Shown here: positions 52,691 to 61,448 of the stretch, piece by piece | Numbering within the stretch: the stretch's first letter is position 1 | How the letters are laid out: every line of letters begins with the position of its first letter | Source: Bacillota bacterium | GTDB taxonomy: Bacteria > Bacillota > Clostridia > Christensenellales > Christensenellaceae | Assembly: GCA_023393165.1 (NCBI GenBank) | Contig: JAEWMJ010000032.1 | Coordinates: forward strand, 124,001-188,000 | Length of the DNA stretch: 64,000 bases | Reading direction: 5' to 3' | Notes under the pieces: model-generated | Seen by the model: only the letters and a program-made list of their open reading frames with translations | The model's database searches: none | What the model was told of the DNA's origin: nothing | Translations under genes and position numbers: made by a program

Positions 52691-53392
52691 ATGTATAAGA
52701 ATTGCAGGATAAAGGCTCCGTTTTTTGAAATCGGCCCAAAGTCCTATCTTTATGGCGAGGATATTCTCTCTCTGGCCAAAGCCGCCGATGCGGCCGCCAA
52801 AAAATATGACGTGGATATTATTTTTACAACGCCGGTCGCCGATATTCGCCGGGTTGCGGAAAATACCGGCCGTATTTTTGTTTTTGCTCCTCATATGGAT
52901 CCCCTTCGCCCGGGCCGGGGTCTGGCAGAAACGCTTCCGGAATCTCTGGTTGCCGCCGGCGCAGCCGGGGTCATGCTTAATCACTGCGAAAAGCCGCTCT
53001 CTCTTGCCGTCCTGAATCAAACCATCAAAAGGGCCGATGAAGTCGGACTCGCCACCATCGTTTGTGCGGATTCCATTGCGGAAGCCAAAGCAATCGCGTG
53101 CCTTTGCCCGAATATCATCGTAGCCGAGCCGTCCGAACTGATCGGTACGGGCAAAACAAGCGGCGCGGATTATGTAAGTGCTACTACTTCCGCCATTAAA
53201 GATATCAATCCCAAAATTTTGATATTGCAGGCGGCGGGCATCAGCAACGGACAGGACGTTTATAACGTCATCCGTTCGGGCGCGGACGCGACCGGATCTT
53301 CAAGCGGGGTTACCAACGCTCCCGACCGGGCCGCCATGGTTGATGAAATGATTTGCGCGGTGCGCCGCGCCTGGGATGAATTGCATGGCTGA
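52691..53392 (+). CDS. Triose-phosphate-isomerase family protein (paralogue)
   Basis: A 233-residue TIM-family isomerase. Catalytic residues are kept: Lys17 (GPKSY), His98 (NHCE) and Glu146 (VAEPSELIGTG). It lacks the N-W-K-M-N start of housekeeping TpiA and is shorter, like the paralogues that isomerise tetrose or other sugar phosphates (EryI/LerI type). AGGAGG precedes the ATG at 52691; the longer frame begins inside the promoter. Its divergent placement from a SIS isomerase and DeoR regulator suggests a dedicated sugar-phosphate pathway. Substrate unproven. Confidence 0.85.
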   Translation: MYKNCRIKAPFFEIGPKSYLYGEDILSLAKAADAAAKKYDVDIIFTTPVADIRRVAENTGRIFVFAPHMDPLRPGRGLAETLPESLVAAGAAGVMLNHCEKPLSLAVLNQTIKRADEVGLATIVCADSIAEAKAIACLCPNIIVAEPSELIGTGKTSGADYVSATTSAIKDINPKILILQAAGISNGQDVYNVIRSGADATGSSSGVTNAPDRAAMVDEMICAVRRAWDELHG

Positions 53393-53426
53393 AAAGAAAT
53401 TTTAAATTATTTATGGAGGTTAAAAA

Positions 53427-54047
53427 ATGGAGTTTAAAGTTTTTCAGAAGGAACTGGAACTGCAGTCGAGAGGCTGGATCCCGACGTTTCACGACGTTTC
53501 AAAGGAAGTGCGCGAAATCATAGCTGCATCGGGAATAAAAAACGGCACCTGCTGCGTCGCGTCCCACCATACGACCTGCAGCGTTATGGTGCAGGAATGC
53601 TCGCACGATATCGATTCGTTTGATCTTGAGTACCTGCAGCACGATTTGCTCGATATTATGAGAAAAATGATCCCGGATTTCGCCGAGGAGCATCAATACC
53701 GCCATCCGGGCCCGATTCATGCCCAGTTTGGCCGCCACGTGGGTGAACCGGGCGATTTTACAAGCATGAACACCGACGGACACCTGCGTTCCGTTTTCTT
53801 TGGCCGGAGCGAAACAATGACCATCAAAAACGGAGAACTGGACGGCGGCGAATTTGCTCACGTTTATTTTATTGACTGGGATCATGTGCGCGCCCGCCGG
53901 CGTCAGCTGAACATTACCGTTATGGGTACCACCGAGGAAATTGCCGACCGCAAATGGAACAACGGAGAAATCGTTAACACGCTGCGCAAATACACCGACG
54001 AAGAAAAGGAATATATGAAACAGTTCGACCTGCAGTTGATCAGATAA
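53427..54047 (+). CDS. YjbQ/UPF0047 family protein, extended form
   Basis: A 206-residue protein of the YjbQ family (annotated as secondary thiamine-phosphate synthase). GTCCVASHHTTCSVMVQE and GEFAHVYFIDWDHVRARRRQLNITVMGT match the core, with metal-type histidines. Typical members are about 135-140 residues; this one has an insert (~85-130, EEHQYRHPGPIHAQFGRHVGE) and a C-terminal extension. It follows the TIM paralogue by 34 bp with GGAGG before the ATG. Since no thiamine genes are near, a sugar-phosphate role is possible. The 143 bp after it hold no feature I can support. Confidence 0.78.
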   Translation: MEFKVFQKELELQSRGWIPTFHDVSKEVREIIAASGIKNGTCCVASHHTTCSVMVQECSHDIDSFDLEYLQHDLLDIMRKMIPDFAEEHQYRHPGPIHAQFGRHVGEPGDFTSMNTDGHLRSVFFGRSETMTIKNGELDGGEFAHVYFIDWDHVRARRRQLNITVMGTTEEIADRKWNNGEIVNTLRKYTDEEKEYMKQFDLQLIR

Positions 54048-54190
54048 CGGCGCAGAAACCGAACCGTACGTAAACTTGAATTAAAATTTGTCTCCAAAAA
54101 ATTGAAAATCTCCGGGAATGTGCAAAGCAGAAGCACTGGCCGGAGGTTTTTAAAATTAACGTCTTTCCTGAAAAGGCTAAGCTTTTACCT

Positions 54191-55150
54191 TCATTTCAAG
54201 ACCTTATTCATATTATTATTTATAAGTTTATCAACTTCGGCTTCCGACGGCATGGAAGGCATTCCTCCCATTTTTGTTGCGCACAGAGCGCCCGCCGCGT
54301 TTGCAAAATCTACTCTCCGCTCCATGCTCCACTCCTTTTTCCTGCACAGACTGTAAATAAACGCGCCGATAAAAGCGTCACCGCAGCCCGTCGTGTCGAT
54401 CGCGTTTACGGAATACCCCGTTCGGAATCCGGATTCGCGCTGCGTTTTATAAAAAGCGCCTTTGCTGCCGCACGTTACCAGCACCGTTTTCGCTCCCAAA
54501 CCGATTATCTTATCCGCTCCCGTCTCATACGCCGTTTCTTCAATCCCAAATATCATGGCCATTTCATCGTCTGAAATTTTGACAATATCCGCATAACGCA
54601 TGCCTTCAACCATCCAGCGGACAGCGTCTTCCCGGCTTTTCCAGAGCAGCGCCCTGTAATTGGGATCAAACGAAATGATTTTGCCTGATTTTTTACGATA
54701 CTCCGCGGCATAAAGCGCCGCGCCCCTGGCCGGTTCATCCGTCAGCGACAGCGAACTGAAATGAAATATCCCGGCATCTTCAAGCAAGCCGCAATCAACT
54801 TCTGCGCTGGTCAGCATAAGGTCTGCGCCGGGATTTCTCAAAAAAGAGAACTCCCTCTCCCCACTGCGGCCGATATGCACGAAAGCCATTGTCGTGTGCG
54901 TCTTCCCGGTTTGCCTGACGCCCTGCAGGGATATGCCCGCGCCAGAAATACGGTCTTTTAAAAATTCTCCGAACATGTCCTGACCGACCATACCTATAAA
55001 GGCGCATTCAGCCCCGAGAGCTCCCGCAGCCGCCAGGCAATTTAAAGGCCCCCCGCCGGGATTCATTTCAAAACAGGGATTCCCCATCTTTCCTTTACCG
55101 GCGGGTGAAAAATCAATCAATGCTTCTCCAAGAGCAACAACATCATACAT
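54191..55150 (-). CDS. PfkB-family carbohydrate kinase (fructokinase-like)
   Basis: A ribokinase-fold kinase of 319 residues. N-terminal VALGEALIDFSP and GGGPLNCLAAAGALGAE, central GEREFSFLRNPGADLML, and C-terminal DTTGCGDAFIGAFIYSL with the catalytic Asp. The first and last of these are typical of fructokinases. Last gene of sugar operon 3; with two dehydrogenases upstream, it probably phosphorylates a ketose such as fructose, tagatose or a keto-sugar. Confidence 0.92.
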   Translation of the reverse strand: MYDVVALGEALIDFSPAGKGKMGNPCFEMNPGGGPLNCLAAAGALGAECAFIGMVGQDMFGEFLKDRISGAGISLQGVRQTGKTHTTMAFVHIGRSGEREFSFLRNPGADLMLTSAEVDCGLLEDAGIFHFSSLSLTDEPARGAALYAAEYRKKSGKIISFDPNYRALLWKSREDAVRWMVEGMRYADIVKISDDEMAMIFGIEETAYETGADKIIGLGAKTVLVTCGSKGAFYKTQRESGFRTGYSVNAIDTTGCGDAFIGAFIYSLCRKKEWSMERRVDFANAAGALCATKMGGMPSMPSEAEVDKLINNNMNKVLK

Positions 55151-55171
55151 CTTTTTTCCTCGTTTATAATT

Positions 55172-55567
55172 CTACAGCACTTCATTCAGTTCGAGCAATT
55201 CGTTGTCGGGACCTCGAAATAAAATCCACCTTGATCCGTTTTCAAACAACGCTCCCGAAACAACGTTTTCCTGTTCAAACAATATCCCCTTGCGGGCCAG
55301 GTCTGCCCTGACTTTATCGATGTCTTTGACTGCAAACGCGATATGGTCCACATGACCGTCTTTTCTGCCCGCTTCAGGCACAGGCATCTGGAATAATTCA
55401 AGGACCATGTTGTCGTTCTTCATAAAGCATACTTTTATCGATCCGTTTCTATCCTTCAATTCATTTTCATGCAGCACCGTCATGCAAAGCATATCGCGGT
55501 AGAATCTTTTTGACGTTTCAACATCGAAAACCGGTATGCCGATGTGCGCCAATCCTGTAATTCCCAT
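55172..55567 (-). CDS. VOC-family (glyoxalase/bleomycin-resistance fold) protein
   Basis: A 131-residue single VOC protein with two beta-alpha-beta-beta-beta modules: ITGLAHIGIPVFDVETSKRFY and HVDHIAFAVKDIDKVRADL. Metal ligands would be His7, His72 (VDHIAF) and Glu in LLELNEVL. Operon position between a dehydrogenase and a kinase suggests an epimerase or isomerase role on a sugar intermediate rather than methylglyoxal detoxification; unproven. AAGGAG precedes the ATG. Confidence 0.85.
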   Translation of the reverse strand: MGITGLAHIGIPVFDVETSKRFYRDMLCMTVLHENELKDRNGSIKVCFMKNDNMVLELFQMPVPEAGRKDGHVDHIAFAVKDIDKVRADLARKGILFEQENVVSGALFENGSRWILFRGPDNELLELNEVL

Positions 55568-55604
55568 GTAACATTCTCCTTTTTGTATTCCCTGCCATTT
55601 TAAT

Positions 55605-56612
55605 TTAAAGATTCGGTCTGATTATGACTTTTAACGATCCTTTGGGACGTATTCCGTTGATATAATCCGGAACCTGATCCAAAGAAATAAAATCATTTAT
55701 AATTTTTTCGCCGGTAACGGCTTTTGTTTTCATAAGATTGATCGCCTGGTTAAATGTATAGCAATTGGCGCGCGTCCCGATGTACTCCCAATCATTATTA
55801 TAAATTTCAAACGGACTGATCCGAACGATAGCCTGAGAATTTGCACATCCGAATTGAAGTATTTTAGCCCGTTTCGCCGCGTATGAAAACATACTCTCAA
55901 TAACAATTGGATTTCCTGTCGCATCTACGACAACGTCAAACTTTCTTGCATCGGCAACATATCCGTCCAGATCTTTCAGCGTGTCAAACGCTCTGAAAGC
56001 CCCTATTTCCAATGCGGCTTTAACCCTTTCTTTTTCCATGTCCATACACACCACTTCGGACGCGCCGCCCGTCATCAGATTCTTCAGCATAAGCAATCCC
56101 ATTGGTCCCGCGCCAAAAACAAGCGCCCGGTCGCCGTAACGGACGTTCAGCCTTTTCATTGCATAAACCGAGCATGAGAGAGGTTCTATAAAAGCGCCGT
56201 CTTCAAAAGAAACTTCGTCGGGCAGTTTAAAGACGTTTGTTCCGGGAACTGCGACATATTGGGCAAAACCGCCGTCCCTCGTCACGCCCGAGGCAGTTGC
56301 GTTTTCACACATGTTTCCCTGATCGGATAAACAGTAGTAACAATGTCCGCAGTATTTATTCGGATCCGCCGTCACCCTGTCTCCGATTTTCCACGCGGTG
56401 ACCTCGGACCCAACCTCGTGCACAATCCCCGAAAACTCATGGCCGGGAATCAAAGGATAGTTCGCAGGATATCCTCCCTTAAAAATATGAACATCGCTGC
56501 CGCATAAACCGGCGGCCATCACCTTGATGATAATTTCATCACTTTTCAGTTTCGGATAAGGTACTTCCCTTACGTCAACTTGATTGATCGCGTCAAAAAC
56601 TACAGCCTTCAT
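55605..56612 (-). CDS. Zinc-dependent medium-chain alcohol dehydrogenase 2, operon 3
   Basis: A 335-residue MDR enzyme. Catalytic zinc motif GLCGSDVHIF and GHEFSGIVHEVG; structural zinc lobe NKYCGHCYYCLSDQGNMC; NAD-binding GAGPMGLLMLKNLM. Resembles sorbitol/L-iditol or threonine dehydrogenases acting on polyols. 21 bp after dehydrogenase 1. The pair could perform successive or alternative oxidations. Confidence 0.9.
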   Translation of the reverse strand: MKAVVFDAINQVDVREVPYPKLKSDEIIIKVMAAGLCGSDVHIFKGGYPANYPLIPGHEFSGIVHEVGSEVTAWKIGDRVTADPNKYCGHCYYCLSDQGNMCENATASGVTRDGGFAQYVAVPGTNVFKLPDEVSFEDGAFIEPLSCSVYAMKRLNVRYGDRALVFGAGPMGLLMLKNLMTGGASEVVCMDMEKERVKAALEIGAFRAFDTLKDLDGYVADARKFDVVVDATGNPIVIESMFSYAAKRAKILQFGCANSQAIVRISPFEIYNNDWEYIGTRANCYTFNQAINLMKTKAVTGEKIINDFISLDQVPDYINGIRPKGSLKVIIRPNL

Positions 56613-56633
56613 TTATTCATCGCCTGCTTTCTT

Positions 56634-57665
56634 TTATATTAAAATAACACTTTTTAATGAGTTTCTTTGATCAAGCGCCGCCTGTAAGGCGGTCCCGGTT
56701 TCGTTTAACTGAAAACGGCCGGTAATGATCCTCTTGATATCCTCCATATTTTTATGCAGTATTTCAATTGCGGTCGGATATGTATTTGTATACCTGAATA
56801 CACCGGAAAGATGGATCTCTTTGTCTATGATATCAAAAACATTCACAGGGACCTCGCTTTCCCTGGGTATACCGACTAAAGCGACATTACCGCCCCGTCT
56901 CACAGAACGCAAAACGTTCTGTATCCCCGATGCGCTGCCGGACGCTTCAATGCAGCAGTCCACGCCTTTCCCATCCGTAATCCGGTTTATTTCATCCGTT
57001 AAATTCTGATTTTTTGCATGCACGATATGGCTTGCGCCCAGCGCTTTTACCATGTCTAATTTGCTTTGGACGGTATCGCAGACAATGCAGTTTACAACGC
57101 CGAACGATTTTGCAGCTATCAGGGCAAGAATGCCGATTGATCCAGCTCCGATAATCAGCAGTGATTTGCCCGGCCGGGCATTTATTTGTTTGCACGCCTG
57201 AATTCCCACAGAAAGAGGTTCCGCAAGGCAGGCTGTTTCATAGCTCATATCGTCGGGTATTGGATACAGCATTTCAGCGTTCATAACCAGATATTCCGCA
57301 AAAGCCCCTTTGTTGTTGGGCGTTGATAAAAAGCGCACCTCGCCGCACAAATTATAATGTCCCGATTTGCATTGACTGCAAACGCCGCACGTTTCCCCCG
57401 GTTCAACCGTTACCCTTTGTCCAATACTGAGGTTTTTTACATCAGATCCAACGGCTGCGATTACGCCGCTCGGTTCATGTCCCAATATCTGCGGGCTTGT
57501 CAGCCTGTAAGATTCACCCATCCCGAAATGTTCGTAATAATGCACGTCCGAACCGCAAATTCCCACGGCTTTGACTGCAATCAACGCCTCGTTCTTACCC
57601 GGAAACGGATCTTCCGCATCGACTAACCGAATATCTTTTTTGCCAAATAACACGGCCGCCTTCAT
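56634..57665 (-). CDS. Zinc-dependent medium-chain alcohol dehydrogenase 1 (sorbitol dehydrogenase-like), operon 3
   Basis: A 343-residue MDR polyol dehydrogenase. GICGSDVHYYEHFGMGESY is the sorbitol/xylitol dehydrogenase catalytic-zinc signature; GHEPSGVIAAVG and the structural-zinc CGVCSQCKSGHYNLC follow; Rossmann motif GAGSIGILALIAAK. Its ATG overlaps the permease stop by 4 bp, so it is coupled to the importer and is likely the first oxidation of the imported polyol or sugar. Confidence 0.91.
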   Translation of the reverse strand: MKAAVLFGKKDIRLVDAEDPFPGKNEALIAVKAVGICGSDVHYYEHFGMGESYRLTSPQILGHEPSGVIAAVGSDVKNLSIGQRVTVEPGETCGVCSQCKSGHYNLCGEVRFLSTPNNKGAFAEYLVMNAEMLYPIPDDMSYETACLAEPLSVGIQACKQINARPGKSLLIIGAGSIGILALIAAKSFGVVNCIVCDTVQSKLDMVKALGASHIVHAKNQNLTDEINRITDGKGVDCCIEASGSASGIQNVLRSVRRGGNVALVGIPRESEVPVNVFDIIDKEIHLSGVFRYTNTYPTAIEILHKNMEDIKRIITGRFQLNETGTALQAALDQRNSLKSVILI

Positions 57666-58669
57666 GCTTTTGCACCGAACAATTTTCCTTTTTTTGCTTC
57701 TCTGGTAGACGCGATTACCGCCGCGACAACGATAACGCCTTTCAGCATCATTTGGGGGTATGCGGGAACGTTCATCAAATTCAGGATGTTATCGATAATA
57801 CCGAGAACAAACACGCCTATTACCACGCCGCTTACCGAACCCACGCCGCCCGACAGGGAGGTGCCTCCTATTACAACCGCGGCAATGCTGTCCAGTTCCA
57901 GCCCCTGCCCGCTTAACGGCGCTCCCACCCTAAGCCTTGACGCCAGCAAAGCCCCGGCAAATCCGGCCAAAAGTCCCGTATACGCATATGGGAATAATTT
58001 ATACTTTTTAAGGTTGATACCGCTTAATCTTACGGCCTCTTCATTTCCGCCGACAGCATAAGTAACCCGGCCCACCGTTGTATATCTTAAAAGGAAGAAG
58101 GTTATAATGGCAACAGCCAGCCATACGATAGCCGGAATCGGTATAAAACCGAACAAACGTCCACCGCCAAAAGCGTAAAAAGGGTCCATATCCTGCAAAT
58201 CTTCGAACATGGACAGAATGATCGGAGTCGCATTTGTATACCAATAGGCCAGTCCTCTTGCAAAACTCATCATTCCGAGCGTGACAATAAACGGCGCGAT
58301 TTTCAGCCTGGCCACTATTATTCCGTTGGCAAGCCCGATGACCAGTCCAAAAATCACCGCAACGGCAATGGCTGCCCACCAGTAGGTTGTACGCATAAAG
58401 CCGGCGCACAGGACCCCGCAAACGCCTACGATGGATCCGACTGAAAGATCAATTCCGCCGGTGAGGATAACCGTTAACATGCCCATACTTACGATCATGT
58501 TTACCGCAAGCTGTATCAAAAGGTTCTCAAAATTGGCTGATGAAAAAAACACATCAGAAACAATCGAGGCTATGATAATCAGTACAATCAAAACCGATAA
58601 AGGGATAAACATCTTTTTTAAATATTCCGATATTGCTACCGTTATTTTATTCTGACTATTTTTTTCCAT
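57662..58669 (-). CDS. Sugar ABC transporter permease, operon 3
   Basis: A 335-residue BPD_transp_2 permease with about ten hydrophobic segments and the loops GINLKKYKLFPYAYTGLLAG and VIGGTSLSGGVGS. The start MEKNSQN follows AGGTGA; a GTG three codons earlier overlaps the ATPase stop and is the alternative. Confidence 0.93.
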   Translation of the reverse strand: MEKNSQNKITVAISEYLKKMFIPLSVLIVLIIIASIVSDVFFSSANFENLLIQLAVNMIVSMGMLTVILTGGIDLSVGSIVGVCGVLCAGFMRTTYWWAAIAVAVIFGLVIGLANGIIVARLKIAPFIVTLGMMSFARGLAYWYTNATPIILSMFEDLQDMDPFYAFGGGRLFGFIPIPAIVWLAVAIITFFLLRYTTVGRVTYAVGGNEEAVRLSGINLKKYKLFPYAYTGLLAGFAGALLASRLRVGAPLSGQGLELDSIAAVVIGGTSLSGGVGSVSGVVIGVFVLGIIDNILNLMNVPAYPQMMLKGVIVVAAVIASTREAKKGKLFGAKA

Positions 58670-58674
58670 AATAA

Positions 58675-60159
58675 TCACCTATACATTAAACTTAATATTT
58701 TTTTGCTGTCCTGCACGTCTTCACCGGATAACTCGCCGGTAATGCCGCCATTTCTCATAACGACAACCCTGTTGCACAATCCCACTATCTCATCCATTTC
58801 GGATGAAATCACTATGACCGCGATTCCCTGTTTTGCAAGGTCGCTGATCAGAGTATATATTTCCGCTTTCGCGCCCACATCAATGCCCTGTGTGGGCTCA
58901 TCGGCAATCAGTATTTTAGGTTCAGCCATCAAGGCTTTTGCAACAACGACTTTCTGCTGATTTCCTCCGCTCAGATCCCCGGCCATTGTTTCAACCGTCG
59001 GCGCTTTGATTGAAAGCTTCTTCTTTAATTCATTTGCATAAGACTGCTCGGCTTTTTTGAGGATAATTCCTTTTTTTGAAATTTTTCTGAGATTGGAAAG
59101 AGAAATGTTTTCACGTATGTTCCTTCCAAGTACGAGTCCGTCTCCCTTTCTGTCTTCAGGAGCTAAAAACAAACCCTTTTTAATTACATTTATGGGTTCG
59201 TTCAGTTTGACTTTTTCTCCATTTATAAAAACACTGCCGCTTATTACGGTTTCGGTGCCAAAGAGCGCTTTTGCAAGTTCGGTTCTCCCGCTGCCTACCA
59301 ATCCCGCAATCCCCAGTATTTCACCCTCATACAGCTCGAAACTGATATCCTTTACGGCATTTGTTGTTAAATGCTGAACAGACAAAACCGATTTGTCCAA
59401 AACAACTTTCCTTTTCTCCGGGAACATGGCGGAAAGTTTTCTTCCCAGCATATGCGTTATCAATTCGTCGCTGGTTATATCTTTATTCTGCAACTGGGCA
59501 ACCAGCGACCCGTCTCTCATAATTGCGATTCTGTCTGATACTCTGAAAATTTCTTCCAGCCTGTGCGAGATGTACAGTATTGTTTTATTTTCCTTTTTTA
59601 AGCTTTGTATGATTTGAAATAATATTTCAACTTCCCTGTCGGATAAAACAGCAGTGGGTTCATCAAAAATTATAACTTGCGGATCTCTTTGAAGTACCTT
59701 TGCAATCGAGACCAATTGACAGCCCGCCACGCTCAGGTCTTTCATCAGCTTTGTTGTTTCTATGTCAATGTGATATCGTTCCAATATATCGGCCGCCATT
59801 TTATGCAGCCTTCCCCAAGATATCCTGCCCTTATGCGCAAATTTTTTTTCGCCCAAAAAAATATTTTCCGCTACCGTTAATTCCGGAATAGTTTCGGCAT
59901 GCTGATAAACCTGGCTGATGCCGAGGTTTTTGGCATCCTGAGTACTTCTGATATTCCGTACTACGTTATTAATTTCTATCATTCCTTCGTCATTCGAGTA
60001 AGCGCCGGTTAAGATTTTCATCAAAGTACTTTTGCCTGCGCCATTCTCACCAACGATTGCCAGAGTCTCTCCTTTATAGACTTCCAGATTAATATCCTTA
60101 AGAGCGTGTACCGGCCCAAACCGTTTATTAATCCCTTTAAAGCTGATTGCGCAATCCAC
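58675..60159 (-). CDS. Sugar ABC transporter ATP-binding protein (two ABC domains), operon 3
   Basis: A 494-residue RbsA-type ATPase. First domain GENGAGKST, LSVAGCQLVSI, VIIFDEPTAVLS; second domain GLVGSGRTE, LSGGNQQKV, ILIADEPTQGID. The start is taken as a GTG (VDCAISFKG) 8 bp after GGAGG, since the further TTG overlaps the ribosome-binding site. It follows the binding-protein gene across a hairpin. Confidence 0.94.
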   Translation of the reverse strand: MDCAISFKGINKRFGPVHALKDINLEVYKGETLAIVGENGAGKSTLMKILTGAYSNDEGMIEINNVVRNIRSTQDAKNLGISQVYQHAETIPELTVAENIFLGEKKFAHKGRISWGRLHKMAADILERYHIDIETTKLMKDLSVAGCQLVSIAKVLQRDPQVIIFDEPTAVLSDREVEILFQIIQSLKKENKTILYISHRLEEIFRVSDRIAIMRDGSLVAQLQNKDITSDELITHMLGRKLSAMFPEKRKVVLDKSVLSVQHLTTNAVKDISFELYEGEILGIAGLVGSGRTELAKALFGTETVISGSVFINGEKVKLNEPINVIKKGLFLAPEDRKGDGLVLGRNIRENISLSNLRKISKKGIILKKAEQSYANELKKKLSIKAPTVETMAGDLSGGNQQKVVVAKALMAEPKILIADEPTQGIDVGAKAEIYTLISDLAKQGIAVIVISSEMDEIVGLCNRVVVMRNGGITGELSGEDVQDSKKILSLMYR

Positions 60160-60188
60160 TAACAAAACCTCCTTAAATTTTGATTGTC

Positions 60189-60209
60189 CAGGCGGAATTT
60201 CTCCGCCTG
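60189..60209. promoter_or_regulatory. Intercistronic stem-loop between binding protein and ATPase, operon 3
   Basis: CAGGCGGA (60189-60196) pairs with TCCGCCTG (60202-60209) around a 5-nt loop. It occupies the same position as the operon 1 hairpin at 10373. Confidence 0.65.
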
Positions 60210-60229
60210 AACATCAAATTTGTTACCGA

Positions 60230-61390
60230 TTAAAACGGCGAATTAGGATTATACAATTCATTAATATTTTCCGGTGTGGCTGTAATTGGATTCAACATGC
60301 TTCTTCTGCTGGCAGGCAGTTCGCCATTATTTATGTAGGACAAAAGTGCATTTGCAGCCGCTTTACCCATACGAACAGGGTCATTCAGTCCGATCGCTTT
60401 CATCGCGCCGCCATCCGCAATAATCTTCATTGCAGATTTGGCTCCGTCAACGGCGCAAAGCATAACACCGTCTATTCCGGCTCTTTGCGCTTCCGCTGCA
60501 GCCGCGACACAGAACGGATCGGATATGCCAAATATAACGTCTACGTCGGGATGCGCCACAAACAGGTCCCCCGCCATCTGAATGCCGGCTTCTTCCGTCC
60601 ATGCTCCGCCATACAAATGAGATACTTCTTCCAGGGTATTTTCGGGATCAACGCTCTTTACGCCATCCCAGAAGCCGTCATATCTTGCCTTGGCAACCGC
60701 ATTTCCTTCAACGCCGTCCAAAACGGCTGCTTTGCCGGTCACCGAACCTTTTTCCGCTTTCAGTTGGTTTGCAATATATTCGCCTACTCCAAATCCAAGG
60801 GAATAGTTGTCGCTACCAACCACGCAGAGATAGTTGCTGAAATTTTCATCCAAAGCGCTGTCAACCGCTACTACCGGAATGCCTTGGTCCGCCGCCTTTT
60901 GCAGCACTTCGCTGATTGCGGAAGGAGGATCGCAGGCATTGACAACCAATCCGTTCACGCCTTGCGTAATGAAGTTTTCAATCTGTTTGGTCTGCGCTTC
61001 AAAAGATCCGTTCGCATCCGCCAATAACACCTCTACCCCATTTGCTTCAAGCGTTTCCTGCACCGTATCCGCTATTACCTTGAAGAATCCGGACCCTACC
61101 GTGCCTGCTGCGATTCCGATCTTCATGCCGGCAGCCGTTTGTCCAACATTAAAATCTTCAGGTTCAACATAAGCCGGTTCGGATCCGATCTTCGCATAAT
61201 CAGCCAGCAAATCCGATTCTGCCGGTACTTCCGATGCGGACACCTCGGGTTGGGCGGAAGACGCAGCGGCCTCGGTCGCTGAAGAAGAGTTTTCTGCCGC
61301 TGTTTCCGCCGCATTTTGGGGAAGACACCCCACGAGACAGAATGCGCTAAGCAGTACCAGTACTAAAACTACAATAACAGTCTTTTTCAT
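60230..61390 (-). CDS. Sugar ABC transporter substrate-binding lipoprotein, operon 3
   Basis: A 386-residue receptor with signal peptide and lipobox LVGC (Cys22), a long A/S/E-rich linker (to ~residue 65) and a type 1 periplasmic-binding domain beginning MKIGIAAGTVGSGFF. Ligand-facing motifs VNACDPPSAISEV and IFGISDPFCVAAAAEA are present. GGAGG precedes the ATG. Confidence 0.94.
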   Translation of the reverse strand: MKKTVIVVLVLVLLSAFCLVGCLPQNAAETAAENSSSATEAAASSAQPEVSASEVPAESDLLADYAKIGSEPAYVEPEDFNVGQTAAGMKIGIAAGTVGSGFFKVIADTVQETLEANGVEVLLADANGSFEAQTKQIENFITQGVNGLVVNACDPPSAISEVLQKAADQGIPVVAVDSALDENFSNYLCVVGSDNYSLGFGVGEYIANQLKAEKGSVTGKAAVLDGVEGNAVAKARYDGFWDGVKSVDPENTLEEVSHLYGGAWTEEAGIQMAGDLFVAHPDVDVIFGISDPFCVAAAAEAQRAGIDGVMLCAVDGAKSAMKIIADGGAMKAIGLNDPVRMGKAAANALLSYINNGELPASRRSMLNPITATPENINELYNPNSPF

Positions 61391-61448
61391 ATTTTTCCTC
61401 CATTATTTTTATTTAACCCCATTCAAGGTTAAACCATACCCTATTTCA

